A stretch of DNA of 64,000 bases. It comes from Streptomyces sp. NBC_00237 (lineage in GTDB: Bacteria; Actinomycetota; Actinomycetes; Streptomycetales; Streptomycetaceae). Under the pieces are notes generated by a model. That model saw nothing but the letters and a program-made list of their open reading frames with translations, ran no database searches and was not told where the DNA came from. The translations under genes and the position numbers were made by a program. This document shows positions 18,961-27,236 of this stretch, in pieces. The stretch lies in the NCBI RefSeq assembly GCF_026342435.1, contig NZ_JAPEMT010000002.1, forward strand, positions 2,170,001-2,234,000, given 5' to 3'. The stretch's first letter is position 1. Each line of letters starts with the position of its first letter.

Positions 18961-19551
18961 ATGTCGCAGCCCCCGCTCCCCGGCCAAGCGCTCTCCGCCC
19001 AGGCCCTCCTCGACCAGGCCCTCGTCGACCAGGCCCTCGTCGAAGAGGCCACCAAGAAGTCCGGGCTCGTCTGGGTCCGGGGCACCGGGCCCGCCAGGGC
19101 CCTCTGGCACGTGTGGCTGGACGGTGCCGTGCACCTCGTCGGCGACGGGCCGGGCGAGCAGCCGTTCCCCGGACTCGACGACGGCTCCGTCGCGCAGGTG
19201 ACCGTACGCAGCAAGGACAAGGGCGGCCGACTGGTTGCCTGGACCGCCGTCGTCAGGGAGCTGGCCGCCGGGACCGAGGAGTGGGAGGCCGCCGTCGCCG
19301 AGCTCAAGGGCAAGCGGCTGAACGCCCCCGACGCCGAGCAGCTGACGGAGCGTTGGGCACGCGAGTGCCGGGTCCTGCGGCTCACCCCGCAGGGCGGAAC
19401 CGAAGCGCTGCCGGAGGGCGATCTGGCCGCCGTACCGCTGCCCTCGTCGGCGACGACGCGTCGGCCGATCCCGGCCGGACTGCCCAAGCTGCTGCTCAAG
19501 CGGAAGAGCAAGGGCGAGAACAAGGGCGAGAGCAAGGGCAGGAAGGGCTAG
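18961..19551 (+). CDS. Conserved hypothetical protein with QALVDQAL repeats
   Basis: 196 residues, no known domain recognised. N-terminus carries heptad-like copies QALLDQALVDQALVEEA (residues 14-30), produced by near-identical DNA repeats. The middle (about 35-150) is a mixed alpha/beta region with several Trp (WVRGTGPARALWHVWL, 16 residues). The C-terminus is very basic (KLLLKRKSKGENKGESKG). No signal peptide. ATG 18961 lacks a clear ribosome binding site; TAAGGT about 8 nt upstream suggests a leaderless mRNA. Its stop shares CTAG with the stop of the convergent lipoprotein gene. Confidence 0.65.
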   Translation: MSQPPLPGQALSAQALLDQALVDQALVEEATKKSGLVWVRGTGPARALWHVWLDGAVHLVGDGPGEQPFPGLDDGSVAQVTVRSKDKGGRLVAWTAVVRELAAGTEEWEAAVAELKGKRLNAPDAEQLTERWARECRVLRLTPQGGTEALPEGDLAAVPLPSSATTRRPIPAGLPKLLLKRKSKGENKGESKGRKG

Positions 19552-20324
19552 TCGCTCGTCTTCGGGAGCTGGCGGCCGTAGTCGACCGTCAGGTCCTTCG
19601 GGGGGCGGGTCAGGGGGAAGTCCTTTTCCCAGTCGGTGAGCTGGACGACGCCCGCGCCGCCCGCGCGGGCCAGGCGCAGGGGGTAGGGCTTCTTTTCGAG
19701 GGAGACGTCGAGGGCGCCGCCCTGGCCGTCCTCGCCGCCGACGACCTTGATGGTGCGCATGCCCGCGATCCGCTCGCGGTCGCCCTTGCCGAGGGTGCCG
19801 TTGAGGCCGAGGAGGCCGTCGAGGAGGAAGGACTTGTCGGTGAAGCCGCGGAACTGGTCGTACGCCGGGTCGCCCTTGGGCACCTTGACGTACCTGTCCT
19901 CCAGCTTGTCCGCCGCCTCCGCGTCCTCCTTCTTGAACTCGGCGCCCGGCTTGGTGGCGTCGTGCCGCCAGAAGTCGGCGCCCGCCTTCATGAAGAGCTC
20001 GTCGTCGATGCGCAGCAGCTCGAAGGTGCCGTCCTTGGTGGAGACGGAGCCCGTGCCGCCGGTGTTCTTCAGGCGCATGTTCAGCTTGTACGTGCCACCA
20101 CGGCTGACGAACGTGCCGGTGAGGCGTACCGCGCCCGCCGCCTTGGCGGTGGCCCGGGCCTTGCCCTCGATCTCGGCGGCGGAGAGCTTGCCGACCCCGT
20201 TCGTCCCCTCGTCGGGGTCCTCGCCGCAGCCCGTGAGACCGGCCGCGAGACCGGCGCACACCGCACCGGCGAGTACGGCCCTGCGTGCTCGGGCTGCCGG
20301 GGGGAATGCGGTCACGGTCGGCAC
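19548..20324 (-). CDS. Secreted lipoprotein (LppX/LprG-like)
   Basis: 258 residues. Signal peptide with lipobox LTGC (Cys near residue 34) and arginines before the hydrophobic core. The mature part looks like an LppX/LprG-type lipid-binding fold: repeated beta-strand phrases such as VRLTGTFVSRGGTYKLNMRL, FELLRIDDELFMKAGADFWR and an ending with WEKDFPLTRPPKDLTVDYG. Anchored outside the membrane. GTG 20324 is preceded by AAGGAGAGG with about 5-nt spacing. Family members bind lipids or modulate signalling; specific role unknown. Confidence 0.72.
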   Translation of the reverse strand: MPTVTAFPPAARARRAVLAGAVCAGLAAGLTGCGEDPDEGTNGVGKLSAAEIEGKARATAKAAGAVRLTGTFVSRGGTYKLNMRLKNTGGTGSVSTKDGTFELLRIDDELFMKAGADFWRHDATKPGAEFKKEDAEAADKLEDRYVKVPKGDPAYDQFRGFTDKSFLLDGLLGLNGTLGKGDRERIAGMRTIKVVGGEDGQGGALDVSLEKKPYPLRLARAGGAGVVQLTDWEKDFPLTRPPKDLTVDYGRQLPKTSD

Positions 20325-20478
20325 TGCCTCTCCTTGGGGGATCCGGGGTTCCGGGTCCGGGGTCCGGTTGGCAGAGGGCAGCGTACCCGGGTCGCCCCGG
20401 CCCACAGGCAGGCAGCCGTACGGATGCCCGGCGGAGCGTCGTTGATCGTCACGGGCTAGCCTGAAGCCGGTGTCCGGC

Positions 20479-20496
20479 GTATTTACAGACAAATAC
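20479..20496. promoter_or_regulatory. Palindromic operator-like site
   Basis: GTATTT-ACAGAC-AAATAC, perfect 6-bp arms, 39 bp before the PRC-MgtE_N-CBS gene in an otherwise GC-rich region. Regulator unknown. Confidence 0.45.
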
Positions 20497-20534
20497 TCAA
20501 GCGCACGTCGGGAAGCAGCGAGGAGGCGGTCGGC

Positions 20535-21806
20535 ATGGCAGCAGGGGCACCCCGCGTCTTCGTCTCGCACCTGGCCGGAGTGCCGGTCTTCGACCCGAAC
20601 GGCGACCAGGTGGGACGGGTGCGCGACCTGGTGGCGATGCTGCGGGTGGGGCGCAGGCCCCCTCGGCTGCTGGGGCTGGTCGTGGAGGTCGTCAGCCGAC
20701 GCCGCATCTTCCTGCCGATGACCCGGGTGACGGGCGTGGAGTCCGGCCAGGTCATCACGACCGGCGTCGTGAACATGCGGCGCTTCGAGCAGCGCCCCAC
20801 CGAGCGGCTCGTCCTGGGCGAACTGCTCGACCGGCGGGTGCGGCTGGTGGAGGGCGACGAGGAGGTCACCGTCCTCGACGTGGCCATCGCGCAGCTCCCG
20901 GCCCGCCGCGACTGGGAGATCGACAAGGTCTTCGTACGCAAGGGGAAGATCGGGGCGCTGCGGAGGAAGGGCGAGACGTTGACCGTCGAGTGGTCGGCGG
21001 TCACCGGGTTCTCGCTGGAGGAGCACGGGCAGGGCGCCGAGAGCCTGATCGCCGCGTACGAGCAGCTCCGGCCCACCGACCTCGCCAACGCCCTGCACCA
21101 CCTCACCCCCAAGCGCCGTGCCGAGGTCGCCTCGGCCCTGGACGACGACCGGCTGGCCGACGTACTCGAAGAGCTGCCGGAGGACGACTCGATCGAGATC
21201 CTCGGCAAGCTGAAGGAGGAGCGGGCCGCCGACGTCCTGGAGGCGATGGACCCGGACGACGCGGCCGACCTGCTCTCCGAGCTGCCCGAGGAGGACAAGG
21301 AGCGGCTGCTGACGCTGATGCAGCCGGACGACGCGGCCGATGTGCGCAGGCTGCTGTCGTACGAGGAGCGGACGGCGGGCGGTCTGATGACGACCGAGCC
21401 GATCGTGCTGCGGCCCGACGCGACGGTGGCCGACGCCCTCGCGCGCGTACGGCAGCAGGATCTGTCGCCCGCGCTGGCGGCGCAGGTGTACGTGTGCCGG
21501 CCACCGGACGAGACGCCGACGGGCAAGTACCTGGGCACGGTGCACTTCCAGCGGCTGCTGCGGGAGCCGCCCGGGACGCTGGTGTCGTCGGTGGTGGAGT
21601 CCGATCTGCCGCCGCTGTCGCCGGACACCTCGCTGCCCGCCGTGACCAGCTATCTCGCCGCGTACAACATGGTGGCCGCGCCCGTCGTCGACGAGGGCGG
21701 CTCGCTGCTGGGCGCGGTGACCGTCGATGACGTACTGGACCACCTGCTGCCGGACGACTGGCGGGAGACGGAGTTCAATCCGGGGGGTGTCGTCGGTGGC
21801 CACTAA
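20535..21806 (+). CDS. PRC-barrel, MgtE_N and CBS-pair cytoplasmic protein
   Basis: 423 residues. N-terminal PRC-barrel (about 8-75: FDPNGDQVGRVRDLVAML), a middle MgtE intracellular N domain with its tandem helical repeats (about 175-290: LADVLEELPEDDSIEILGKL, DPDDAADLLSELPEEDK, QPDDAADVRRLLSY), then two CBS domains (about 290-410). The MgtE transmembrane channel domain is absent, so this is not a transporter by itself. In MgtE these domains sense Mg2+ and gate the channel; here they may act as a soluble magnesium or nucleotide sensor. Lies near corA and overlaps the downstream DUF1003 gene, indicating translational coupling. Confidence 0.85.
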   Translation: MAAGAPRVFVSHLAGVPVFDPNGDQVGRVRDLVAMLRVGRRPPRLLGLVVEVVSRRRIFLPMTRVTGVESGQVITTGVVNMRRFEQRPTERLVLGELLDRRVRLVEGDEEVTVLDVAIAQLPARRDWEIDKVFVRKGKIGALRRKGETLTVEWSAVTGFSLEEHGQGAESLIAAYEQLRPTDLANALHHLTPKRRAEVASALDDDRLADVLEELPEDDSIEILGKLKEERAADVLEAMDPDDAADLLSELPEEDKERLLTLMQPDDAADVRRLLSYEERTAGGLMTTEPIVLRPDATVADALARVRQQDLSPALAAQVYVCRPPDETPTGKYLGTVHFQRLLREPPGTLVSSVVESDLPPLSPDTSLPAVTSYLAAYNMVAAPVVDEGGSLLGAVTVDDVLDHLLPDDWRETEFNPGGVVGGH

Positions 21807-22470
21807 GCCGGACAGGCCGGGCATGCCGGGCAGGCCGAACAGGACGAGCAAGCAGGGCAGGCCGGTCAGGACCGCCAAGCAGGGCGGTGAGGCCCGGGGT
21901 GGTGAGGGCAAGGAGCGCGCGCGGTCCACGACGGGCGCGAGCGCGGTGACGCGCGCCTCACGTGTGCGTCTGGATCAGCCGAAAGCGCCCCGTACCCGAC
22001 TGCTGCCCGAGTGGGATCCGGAGGCTTTCGGACGGGTTTCGGAGAGAATCGCCCGGTTCCTCGGGACGGGGCGGTTCATCGTCTGGATGACCGCGGTGAT
22101 CATCCTCTGGGTGCTGTGGAACGTCTTCGCACCCAAGGACCTGCGCTTCGACGAGTTCCCCTTCATCTTCCTGACGCTGGCGCTCTCCCTCCAGGCGTCG
22201 TACGCGGCTCCGCTGATCCTCCTCGCGCAGAACCGGCAGGACGACCGCGACCGGGTCACGCACGAGCAGGACCGCAAGCAGAACGAGCGTTCCATCGCCG
22301 ACACCGAATACCTCACACGGGAGATCGCGGCCCTGCGGATGGGCCTCGGCGAGGTCGCGACCCGCGACTGGATCCGCTCCGAACTCCAGGACCTGGTGAA
22401 GGAGTTGGAGGACCGGCGGACCGTATTCCCGGTGGAGCCCGTGAACCGGAGTGACGAAGACGACCGTTGA
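21796..22470 (+). CDS. DUF1003 membrane protein
   Basis: 224 residues. A basic, disordered first ~70 residues, then two transmembrane helices (FIVWMTAVIILWVLWNVF and FIFLTLALSLQASYAAPLIL) with the conserved FDEFPFIFL between them, followed by a charged coiled-coil (QDDRDRVTHEQDRKQNERS). This is the DUF1003 family, of unknown function. GTG 21796 lies inside the last codons of the upstream gene, after a G-run at 21782-21787; GTG 21787 is an alternative. Conserved linkage to the MgtE_N/CBS gene suggests a shared process. Confidence 0.82.
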   Translation: MATKPDRPGMPGRPNRTSKQGRPVRTAKQGGEARGGEGKERARSTTGASAVTRASRVRLDQPKAPRTRLLPEWDPEAFGRVSERIARFLGTGRFIVWMTAVIILWVLWNVFAPKDLRFDEFPFIFLTLALSLQASYAAPLILLAQNRQDDRDRVTHEQDRKQNERSIADTEYLTREIAALRMGLGEVATRDWIRSELQDLVKELEDRRTVFPVEPVNRSDEDDR

Positions 22471-22501
22471 CCGGGCTTCCCGCCGCACGGCCGTGCCGCC
22501 G

Positions 22502-22507
22502 TACTAT
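22502..22507 (+). promoter_or_regulatory. Probable -10 box of a leaderless mrp transcript
   Basis: TACTAT sits 6 nt before the mrp ATG at 22514 and no ribosome binding site is present, the usual picture for a leaderless Streptomyces mRNA. No good -35 box at normal spacing. Confidence 0.5.
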
Positions 22508-22513
22508 CGAGTC

Positions 22514-23647
22514 ATGGTTACGGAAGACGCGGTGCGCGAAGCACTGGCGACGGTGAACGACCCCGAGATCCACCGACCGATCACTGAGCTCGGCATGGTC
22601 AAATCGGTCGAGATCGGTGCGGACGGAACGGTCGCCGTCGCGGTCTATCTGACCGTCTCCGGCTGCCCGATGCGCGAGACCATCACCAACAACGTGCGCG
22701 AGGCCGTCGAGCGGGTGGAAGGCGTCACCGCCGTCACCGTCGAGCTCGACGTGATGAGCGACGAGCAGCGCAAGGAGCTGGCGGGCGCGCTGCGCGGCGG
22801 CACCGCCGAGCGCGAAGTGCCCTTCGCCCAGCCCGGTTCGCTGACCCGCGTGTACGCGGTGGCCTCCGGCAAGGGCGGCGTCGGCAAGTCCTCGGTGACG
22901 GTCAACCTGGCGGCGGCGATGGCGGCCGACGGGCTCAAGGTCGGCGTCGTCGACGCGGACATCTACGGTCACAGCGTGCCCCGCATGCTGGGCGTGGAGG
23001 GACGCCCCACCCAGGTCGAGAACATGATCATGCCGCCGTCGGCGAACGGCGTGAAGGTCATCTCCATCGGCATGTTCACCCCGGGCAACGCCCCGGTCGT
23101 GTGGCGCGGCCCGATGCTGCACCGCGCGCTCCAGCAGTTCCTCGCGGACGTGTACTGGGGCGACCTGGACGTGCTCCTGCTGGACCTCCCGCCGGGCACG
23201 GGCGACATCGCGATCTCCGTCGCGCAGCTCGTCCCGAACGCCGAGATCCTCGTCGTCACCACACCGCAGCAGGCCGCCGCCGAGGTCGCCGAGCGGGCCG
23301 GGTCCATCGCCGTACAGACGCACCAGAAGATCGTCGGTGTCGTCGAGAACATGTCGGGCATGCCGTGCCCGCACTGCGACGAGATCGTCGACGTGTTCGG
23401 CACCGGCGGCGGCGAGCGCGTCGCCGAGGGGCTCACCAAGACCACCGGCGCGACCGTCCCCGTGCTGGGCTCCATCCCGATCGACGTACGTCTGCGGGAG
23501 GGCGGCGACGACGGCCGTCCCGTCGTCCTGACCGACCCCGAGTCGCCCGCCGGGTCCGCGCTGCGGGCCATCGCGGGGAAGCTGGGCGGCCGGGCGCGCG
23601 GGCTGTCGGGGATGTCGCTGGGAATCACGCCGCGCAACAAGTTCTGA
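22514..23647 (+). CDS. mrp: Mrp/NBP35-type iron-sulfur cluster carrier ATPase
   Basis: 377 residues. N-terminal MIP18/DUF59 domain (about 1-85, with SGCPMRETI) and a P-loop ATPase domain: deviant Walker A GKGGVGKSS near 122-130, DADIYGHSVPRML, LLLDLPPGTGD, and the CPHC pair (MSGMPCPHCDE) that binds a bridging [4Fe-4S] cluster between subunits. Cytoplasmic scaffold or carrier for Fe-S cluster delivery to apo-proteins. The gene sits convergent to the hypothetical gene, with TatB, HtrA and the ECF sigma operon beyond, as in the mycobacterial sigE region. Ends at a perfect 20-bp hairpin. Confidence 0.92.
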   Translation: MVTEDAVREALATVNDPEIHRPITELGMVKSVEIGADGTVAVAVYLTVSGCPMRETITNNVREAVERVEGVTAVTVELDVMSDEQRKELAGALRGGTAEREVPFAQPGSLTRVYAVASGKGGVGKSSVTVNLAAAMAADGLKVGVVDADIYGHSVPRMLGVEGRPTQVENMIMPPSANGVKVISIGMFTPGNAPVVWRGPMLHRALQQFLADVYWGDLDVLLLDLPPGTGDIAISVAQLVPNAEILVVTTPQQAAAEVAERAGSIAVQTHQKIVGVVENMSGMPCPHCDEIVDVFGTGGGERVAEGLTKTTGATVPVLGSIPIDVRLREGGDDGRPVVLTDPESPAGSALRAIAGKLGGRARGLSGMSLGITPRNKF

Positions 23648-23661
23648 CACAGTCACAGACG

Positions 23662-23704
23662 CATGGGTAAGGGGCGGCCTCCTTGAGGCCGCCCCTTACC
23701 CATG
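23662..23704. terminator. Perfect 20-bp bidirectional hairpin terminator
   Basis: Arms 23662-23681 and 23685-23704 are perfectly complementary around CTT. It lies between the convergent mrp gene and the following minus-strand gene. Confidence 0.8.
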
Positions 23705-23709
23705 TGTGC

Positions 23710-24387
23710 TCAGCCCTCGTACGTGGTGACGTCCTTGACCACGGAGAAGCCCAGGCCGTACGCGCTCATGCCCCGCCCGTACGCACCGATGTGGACGCCG
23801 GACCCGGTGGACCCGGCGAGCACCCAGCCGTACTCGGACTCGCGGTAGTGGAACGGCGTCGGCACCCCGTCGACCGGCAGCGAGAGCGCCGACCAGTCGG
23901 GACCCTCCAGGTCGTCGGCCAGCTCGAAGGAGACCTCGGTCTGCTGGTCGAGCCAGTTGTCCCGCATCGAGTGGTCGAGCTGCGCGGGCCAGGTCTGCGA
24001 CAGCAGCCCGGCCCCGGCCAGCCAGGCGGCGGAGGACACCGAGGTGGCCTCCAGCGTGCCCGTGCCGTCGCCGCTGCGGCGCACCGGGGAGGCGGCGACG
24101 GTCACCACGACCGCGAACCGCTCCTTGTCGGGGCCCTCCTCGCCGGAGGTCTTTATCGTCGGCTCGTCGCCGTGGCCCAGCGCGCCGTGCTGCACGGTGC
24201 CGTCGGCGGCCGTGCCGACCTGCATCAGCCAGCGCGGTCCCGTGAAGGCATCGTCCAGCCCGTACCAGGGGAAGGGGGCGCGCAGATAGCCGTCGACCGT
24301 ACGCCGGGCTGCCGGAACCCCTTCCGTGGTGGATCCACCGGGCGCACCGGAATTCCCCTGCGCCCCTGCCCGACTCGTCGTCTCCAT
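23710..24387 (-). CDS. Conserved hypothetical protein
   Basis: 225 residues starting at ATG 24387, with GAGGAGG about 11 nt upstream; an in-frame TTG at 24414 would add 9 residues. The first ~35 residues are disordered (Gly/Ser/Thr), then an alpha/beta domain with Trp-rich phrases (APFPWYGLDDAFTGPRWLMQ, 20 residues) and PTPFHYRESEYGWVLAGS. No signal peptide or transmembrane helix. I do not recognise the family. Located between mrp and tatB; whether it belongs functionally with them is unknown. Confidence 0.65.
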   Translation of the reverse strand: METTSRAGAQGNSGAPGGSTTEGVPAARRTVDGYLRAPFPWYGLDDAFTGPRWLMQVGTAADGTVQHGALGHGDEPTIKTSGEEGPDKERFAVVVTVAASPVRRSGDGTGTLEATSVSSAAWLAGAGLLSQTWPAQLDHSMRDNWLDQQTEVSFELADDLEGPDWSALSLPVDGVPTPFHYRESEYGWVLAGSTGSGVHIGAYGRGMSAYGLGFSVVKDVTTYEG

Positions 24388-24487
24388 CTGCCCGGCCGCC
24401 TCCTCGATCGTCAACGCCGGTGCGGCCCGCCCCCCTCGGGCGTCCTGCTACCGGACCAGATGGAGAATAGCCAACCCCTGCGGATGC

Positions 24488-24961
24488 TCAGGTCGTGTCG
24501 GGGTCGAACACCGGGCGTGCCTCCTTGCGGAGGTTCGCCGGGGCCGGGGCCTCGGGCTTCTTCGTCAGGTCCGCCTTGGGCGTCTCCGACGCCTCCGGCC
24601 CGTCGGAAGGCGTCCGCGACGTCGGCCGCGCCTTGCCGTTCACCACGTCCGTGACTTCCTGAAGCTCCCCGCGCAGGTCGAAGCTCTCGCGGATCTCCTT
24701 CAGCCCGAGATCGTCGCCCCCGTGCTCCGCCAGCTGCTTGCGTACGAAGTTCTTCGGGTTGAGGTCCTCGAACTCGAAGTCCTTGAACTCCGGCCCCAGC
24801 TCGCTGCGGATGTCGTGCTTCGCGCTCTCCGAGAACTCCCGGATCTTGCGGATGAAGCGGGTGGCGTCCTGGATCAGCTTGGGCAGCTTGTCCGGGCCGA
24901 AGATGAGCACGGCGAGCACCGCGAGCGTCAACAGCTCCAGTCCGCCTATGTCTGTGAACAC
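24488..24961 (-). CDS. tatB: Sec-independent protein translocase TatB
   Basis: 157 residues. One N-terminal transmembrane helix (GLELLTLAVLAVLIFGPDKL) ending in the FGPDKLP hinge, then an amphipathic helix (QDATRFIRKIREFSESAKHD) and a disordered Pro/Lys-rich tail; Glu near position 9 is the TatB-typical acidic residue. TatB with TatC recognises twin-arginine signal peptides. GTG start at 24961 (VFTDIGG). The tatA-tatC genes are not here; a lone tatB next to htrA and the ECF sigma operon is the usual actinobacterial arrangement. Confidence 0.9.
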   Translation of the reverse strand: MFTDIGGLELLTLAVLAVLIFGPDKLPKLIQDATRFIRKIREFSESAKHDIRSELGPEFKDFEFEDLNPKNFVRKQLAEHGGDDLGLKEIRESFDLRGELQEVTDVVNGKARPTSRTPSDGPEASETPKADLTKKPEAPAPANLRKEARPVFDPDTT

Positions 24962-25124
24962 CTTGCAGCTCCTTGGATTCTCCGGGCGCGTTCCACGGTA
25001 CCCGCCCCAGCTGTCCGGACGGTACCTTCAGGTGACACCCATCTGCCGCCCACAGGGCCGTTCGGCTTCGCACGGCCCCGCCGCCCCGGGGCTCCCGGGC
25101 GGCGGACCCGTGCTGCGGCGTATG

Positions 25125-27092
25125 TCAGGAATCCCCCGCGGAGCCCAGCACCAGCGTCACGTCCCGCTCCTTGCCGTCGCGTTCCACGGTCAGCCCCATC
25201 CGCTCCCCCGGCCGACGCGACCGGATCTTGACGATCAGTTCCTCGCCGCTGTGCACCCGCTGCCCGTCGATCTTGGTGATGACGTCGCCCGGCTTGATCC
25301 CGGCCTTGGCGCCGGGGCCGTTCGGCGTGACCGCCGGGGCGTCGTCGGCCCCCTTCGCACCGACCTTCGCGCCGTCGCCCGTGAACTTCATGTCGAGCGA
25401 GACGCCGATCACCGGGTGGGTGGCCTTGCCCGTGCTGATCAGTTCCTCGGCGACGCGCTTCGCCTGGTTGATCGGGATCGCGAAGCCGAGGCCGATGCTC
25501 CCGGCCTGGCCGCCGTCGAGGCCGCCGTTGTCGGAGCCCCGGATGGCGCTGTTGACGCCGATCACCCGGGCCTGCGAGTCGACGAGCGGCCCGCCGGAGT
25601 TGCCGGGGTTGATCGGGGCGTCGGTCTGGAGGGCGTCGACGTAGCTGACGTCGCTGCCGTCGCCCTTCTCGCCGCCCGCCGTGATGGGCCGCTGCTTGGC
25701 GCTGATGATGCCCGCGGTGACCGTGTTCTGGAGGTCGAAGGGCGCGCCGATCGCCACCACGGGGTCACCCACGCGGACGTTGTCCGAGTTGCCGAGCGGC
25801 AGCGGCTTCATCCCGGAGACACCGGTGACCTTCACGACGGCGAGGTCGTAGCCGCTGTCCTTGCCGACCAGCTTGGCCCTGGCGGTCTCGCCGCTGCTGA
25901 AGGTGAGGGAGATGACGCCGTTGGTACCGGCGGGATCCACGACGTGGTTGTTGGTGAGGATGTGGCCCTTGCTGTCGAGCACGAACCCGGTGCCGGTGCC
26001 CTTGCCGCTGCTGCCGCTGACGTGCAGGGTGACGACGCTGGGCAGGGCACTGGCCGCGATGCCCGCGACGGTGTCGGGGGCGCGGTCGGTGGGTGCCTTG
26101 CCGGACTGCGGCAGCCGTACGGAACCGCCGCCGAAGCCGTCGTTGCGTTCGACGTACGCCCCCACGCCGCCGCCGATCCCGCCCGCCACCAGGGCGATCA
26201 CCAGCGCCCCGACGAACATTCCGCCGCGCCGCCGCTTCCTGGGCGGCTCGCCCGCGTACGTCAGCGCCTGCGGCGGAGCGGCGCTCCACGGGTCGTACTG
26301 GAGCCACTGCGACTCCGGGTACGTCGGCGGAGCACCGGGACTCGACGCGGGCTGCGGGGCACCGGGGTGCTGGGCGGGCCCGGCGTACGGGTGTGGGTGT
26401 GGGTGCGGCTGCGGCTGCGCGGCGGGCTGCTGCGGTACGGGCGGGCGCGCCGCCGGTGGGGCGGGGTGGGGCACGGGCGGCGCCCGATGCGGCACCGGTG
26501 GAGCCTGCGGGGCCTGAGGGGCCTGGGGGACCTGTGCGGTCTGCGATGTGGGGAGCGGTCCCCGCTCGTCGCCGAACCCCGGCGGTACGTGGAGGTCCTC
26601 GGCGGGAGTCGGCCGCTGCACCGGGGGTGCGGGCGCCCAGGGCCCAGGACCGCCGTACGGAGGTGTGCCGTACGGATCGGGGTCGTGCAGGGGCTTCGCC
26701 CGTCCTTCGCCGAAACCGCCACCCTGGGGTGCTTCGGCAGGCTCGGGGTCGCCCTGTCCGGCGGCGGACCGGCCGGTGCCGGGCGTCTCGAAGGGGTTTT
26801 CCGGCGTCGGGTCCGGCAAGGCGGCCGACCGCTCCCCCGTCTCCGACTCCGGTATCCGGTCCTGCGGTTCGTCCGCCGGGAGGCCCGGCCCGCCCGGGGG
26901 CGCGGCGGCGTCCGGCTGCGGGGCCTCCGCGTCCGGCCGCGTACCGGGGCCGTGCTCCGGCGCCGCAGGGGCCGGGTCCCGGAACTCCGGCTCGGCCGGG
27001 CCCGCTTCCGGGTCCGCCACGGGGTCGGGCCTCCCCTGCGCGGGGCGGCTCCACCACTTCGCCCGTGGTCCGGCGGGCTTGCCCTCGTCCAT
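25125..27092 (-). CDS. Membrane-anchored HtrA-like serine protease with PDZ domain
   Basis: 655 residues. About 290 N-terminal residues are cytoplasmic, Pro/Gly-rich and disordered. A transmembrane helix (about 325-345, MFVGALVIALVAGGIGGGVG) leads to an extracytoplasmic trypsin-like domain with the triad His in TNNHVVDP, Asp in GYDLAVVKV and Ser in GNSGGP, then a C-terminal PDZ domain (AGIKPGDVITKIDGQRVHSG). HtrA proteases degrade or refold damaged envelope proteins. Start at ATG 27092 (MDEGKPAG), preceded by GGGGAGAG; upstream in-frame ATGs lack this. Lies 144 nt after the anti-sigma gene, same strand, and is likely under the linked ECF sigma factor. Confidence 0.9.
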   Translation of the reverse strand: MDEGKPAGPRAKWWSRPAQGRPDPVADPEAGPAEPEFRDPAPAAPEHGPGTRPDAEAPQPDAAAPPGGPGLPADEPQDRIPESETGERSAALPDPTPENPFETPGTGRSAAGQGDPEPAEAPQGGGFGEGRAKPLHDPDPYGTPPYGGPGPWAPAPPVQRPTPAEDLHVPPGFGDERGPLPTSQTAQVPQAPQAPQAPPVPHRAPPVPHPAPPAARPPVPQQPAAQPQPHPHPHPYAGPAQHPGAPQPASSPGAPPTYPESQWLQYDPWSAAPPQALTYAGEPPRKRRRGGMFVGALVIALVAGGIGGGVGAYVERNDGFGGGSVRLPQSGKAPTDRAPDTVAGIAASALPSVVTLHVSGSSGKGTGTGFVLDSKGHILTNNHVVDPAGTNGVISLTFSSGETARAKLVGKDSGYDLAVVKVTGVSGMKPLPLGNSDNVRVGDPVVAIGAPFDLQNTVTAGIISAKQRPITAGGEKGDGSDVSYVDALQTDAPINPGNSGGPLVDSQARVIGVNSAIRGSDNGGLDGGQAGSIGLGFAIPINQAKRVAEELISTGKATHPVIGVSLDMKFTGDGAKVGAKGADDAPAVTPNGPGAKAGIKPGDVITKIDGQRVHSGEELIVKIRSRRPGERMGLTVERDGKERDVTLVLGSAGDS

Positions 27093-27236
27093 GCTCTCCC
27101 CGCAACTGCCCATGGCCCGTACCGCGATCCGTGCCGAACCGCGACGGGAACCCGTCTCCGCGCCCGTGGCGGGCACCCCTTCCCTGGATTCAACCAGGTT
27201 TGCGAGGGCGCGCGCAGAGTGCGGTCGGCTCGCGGG

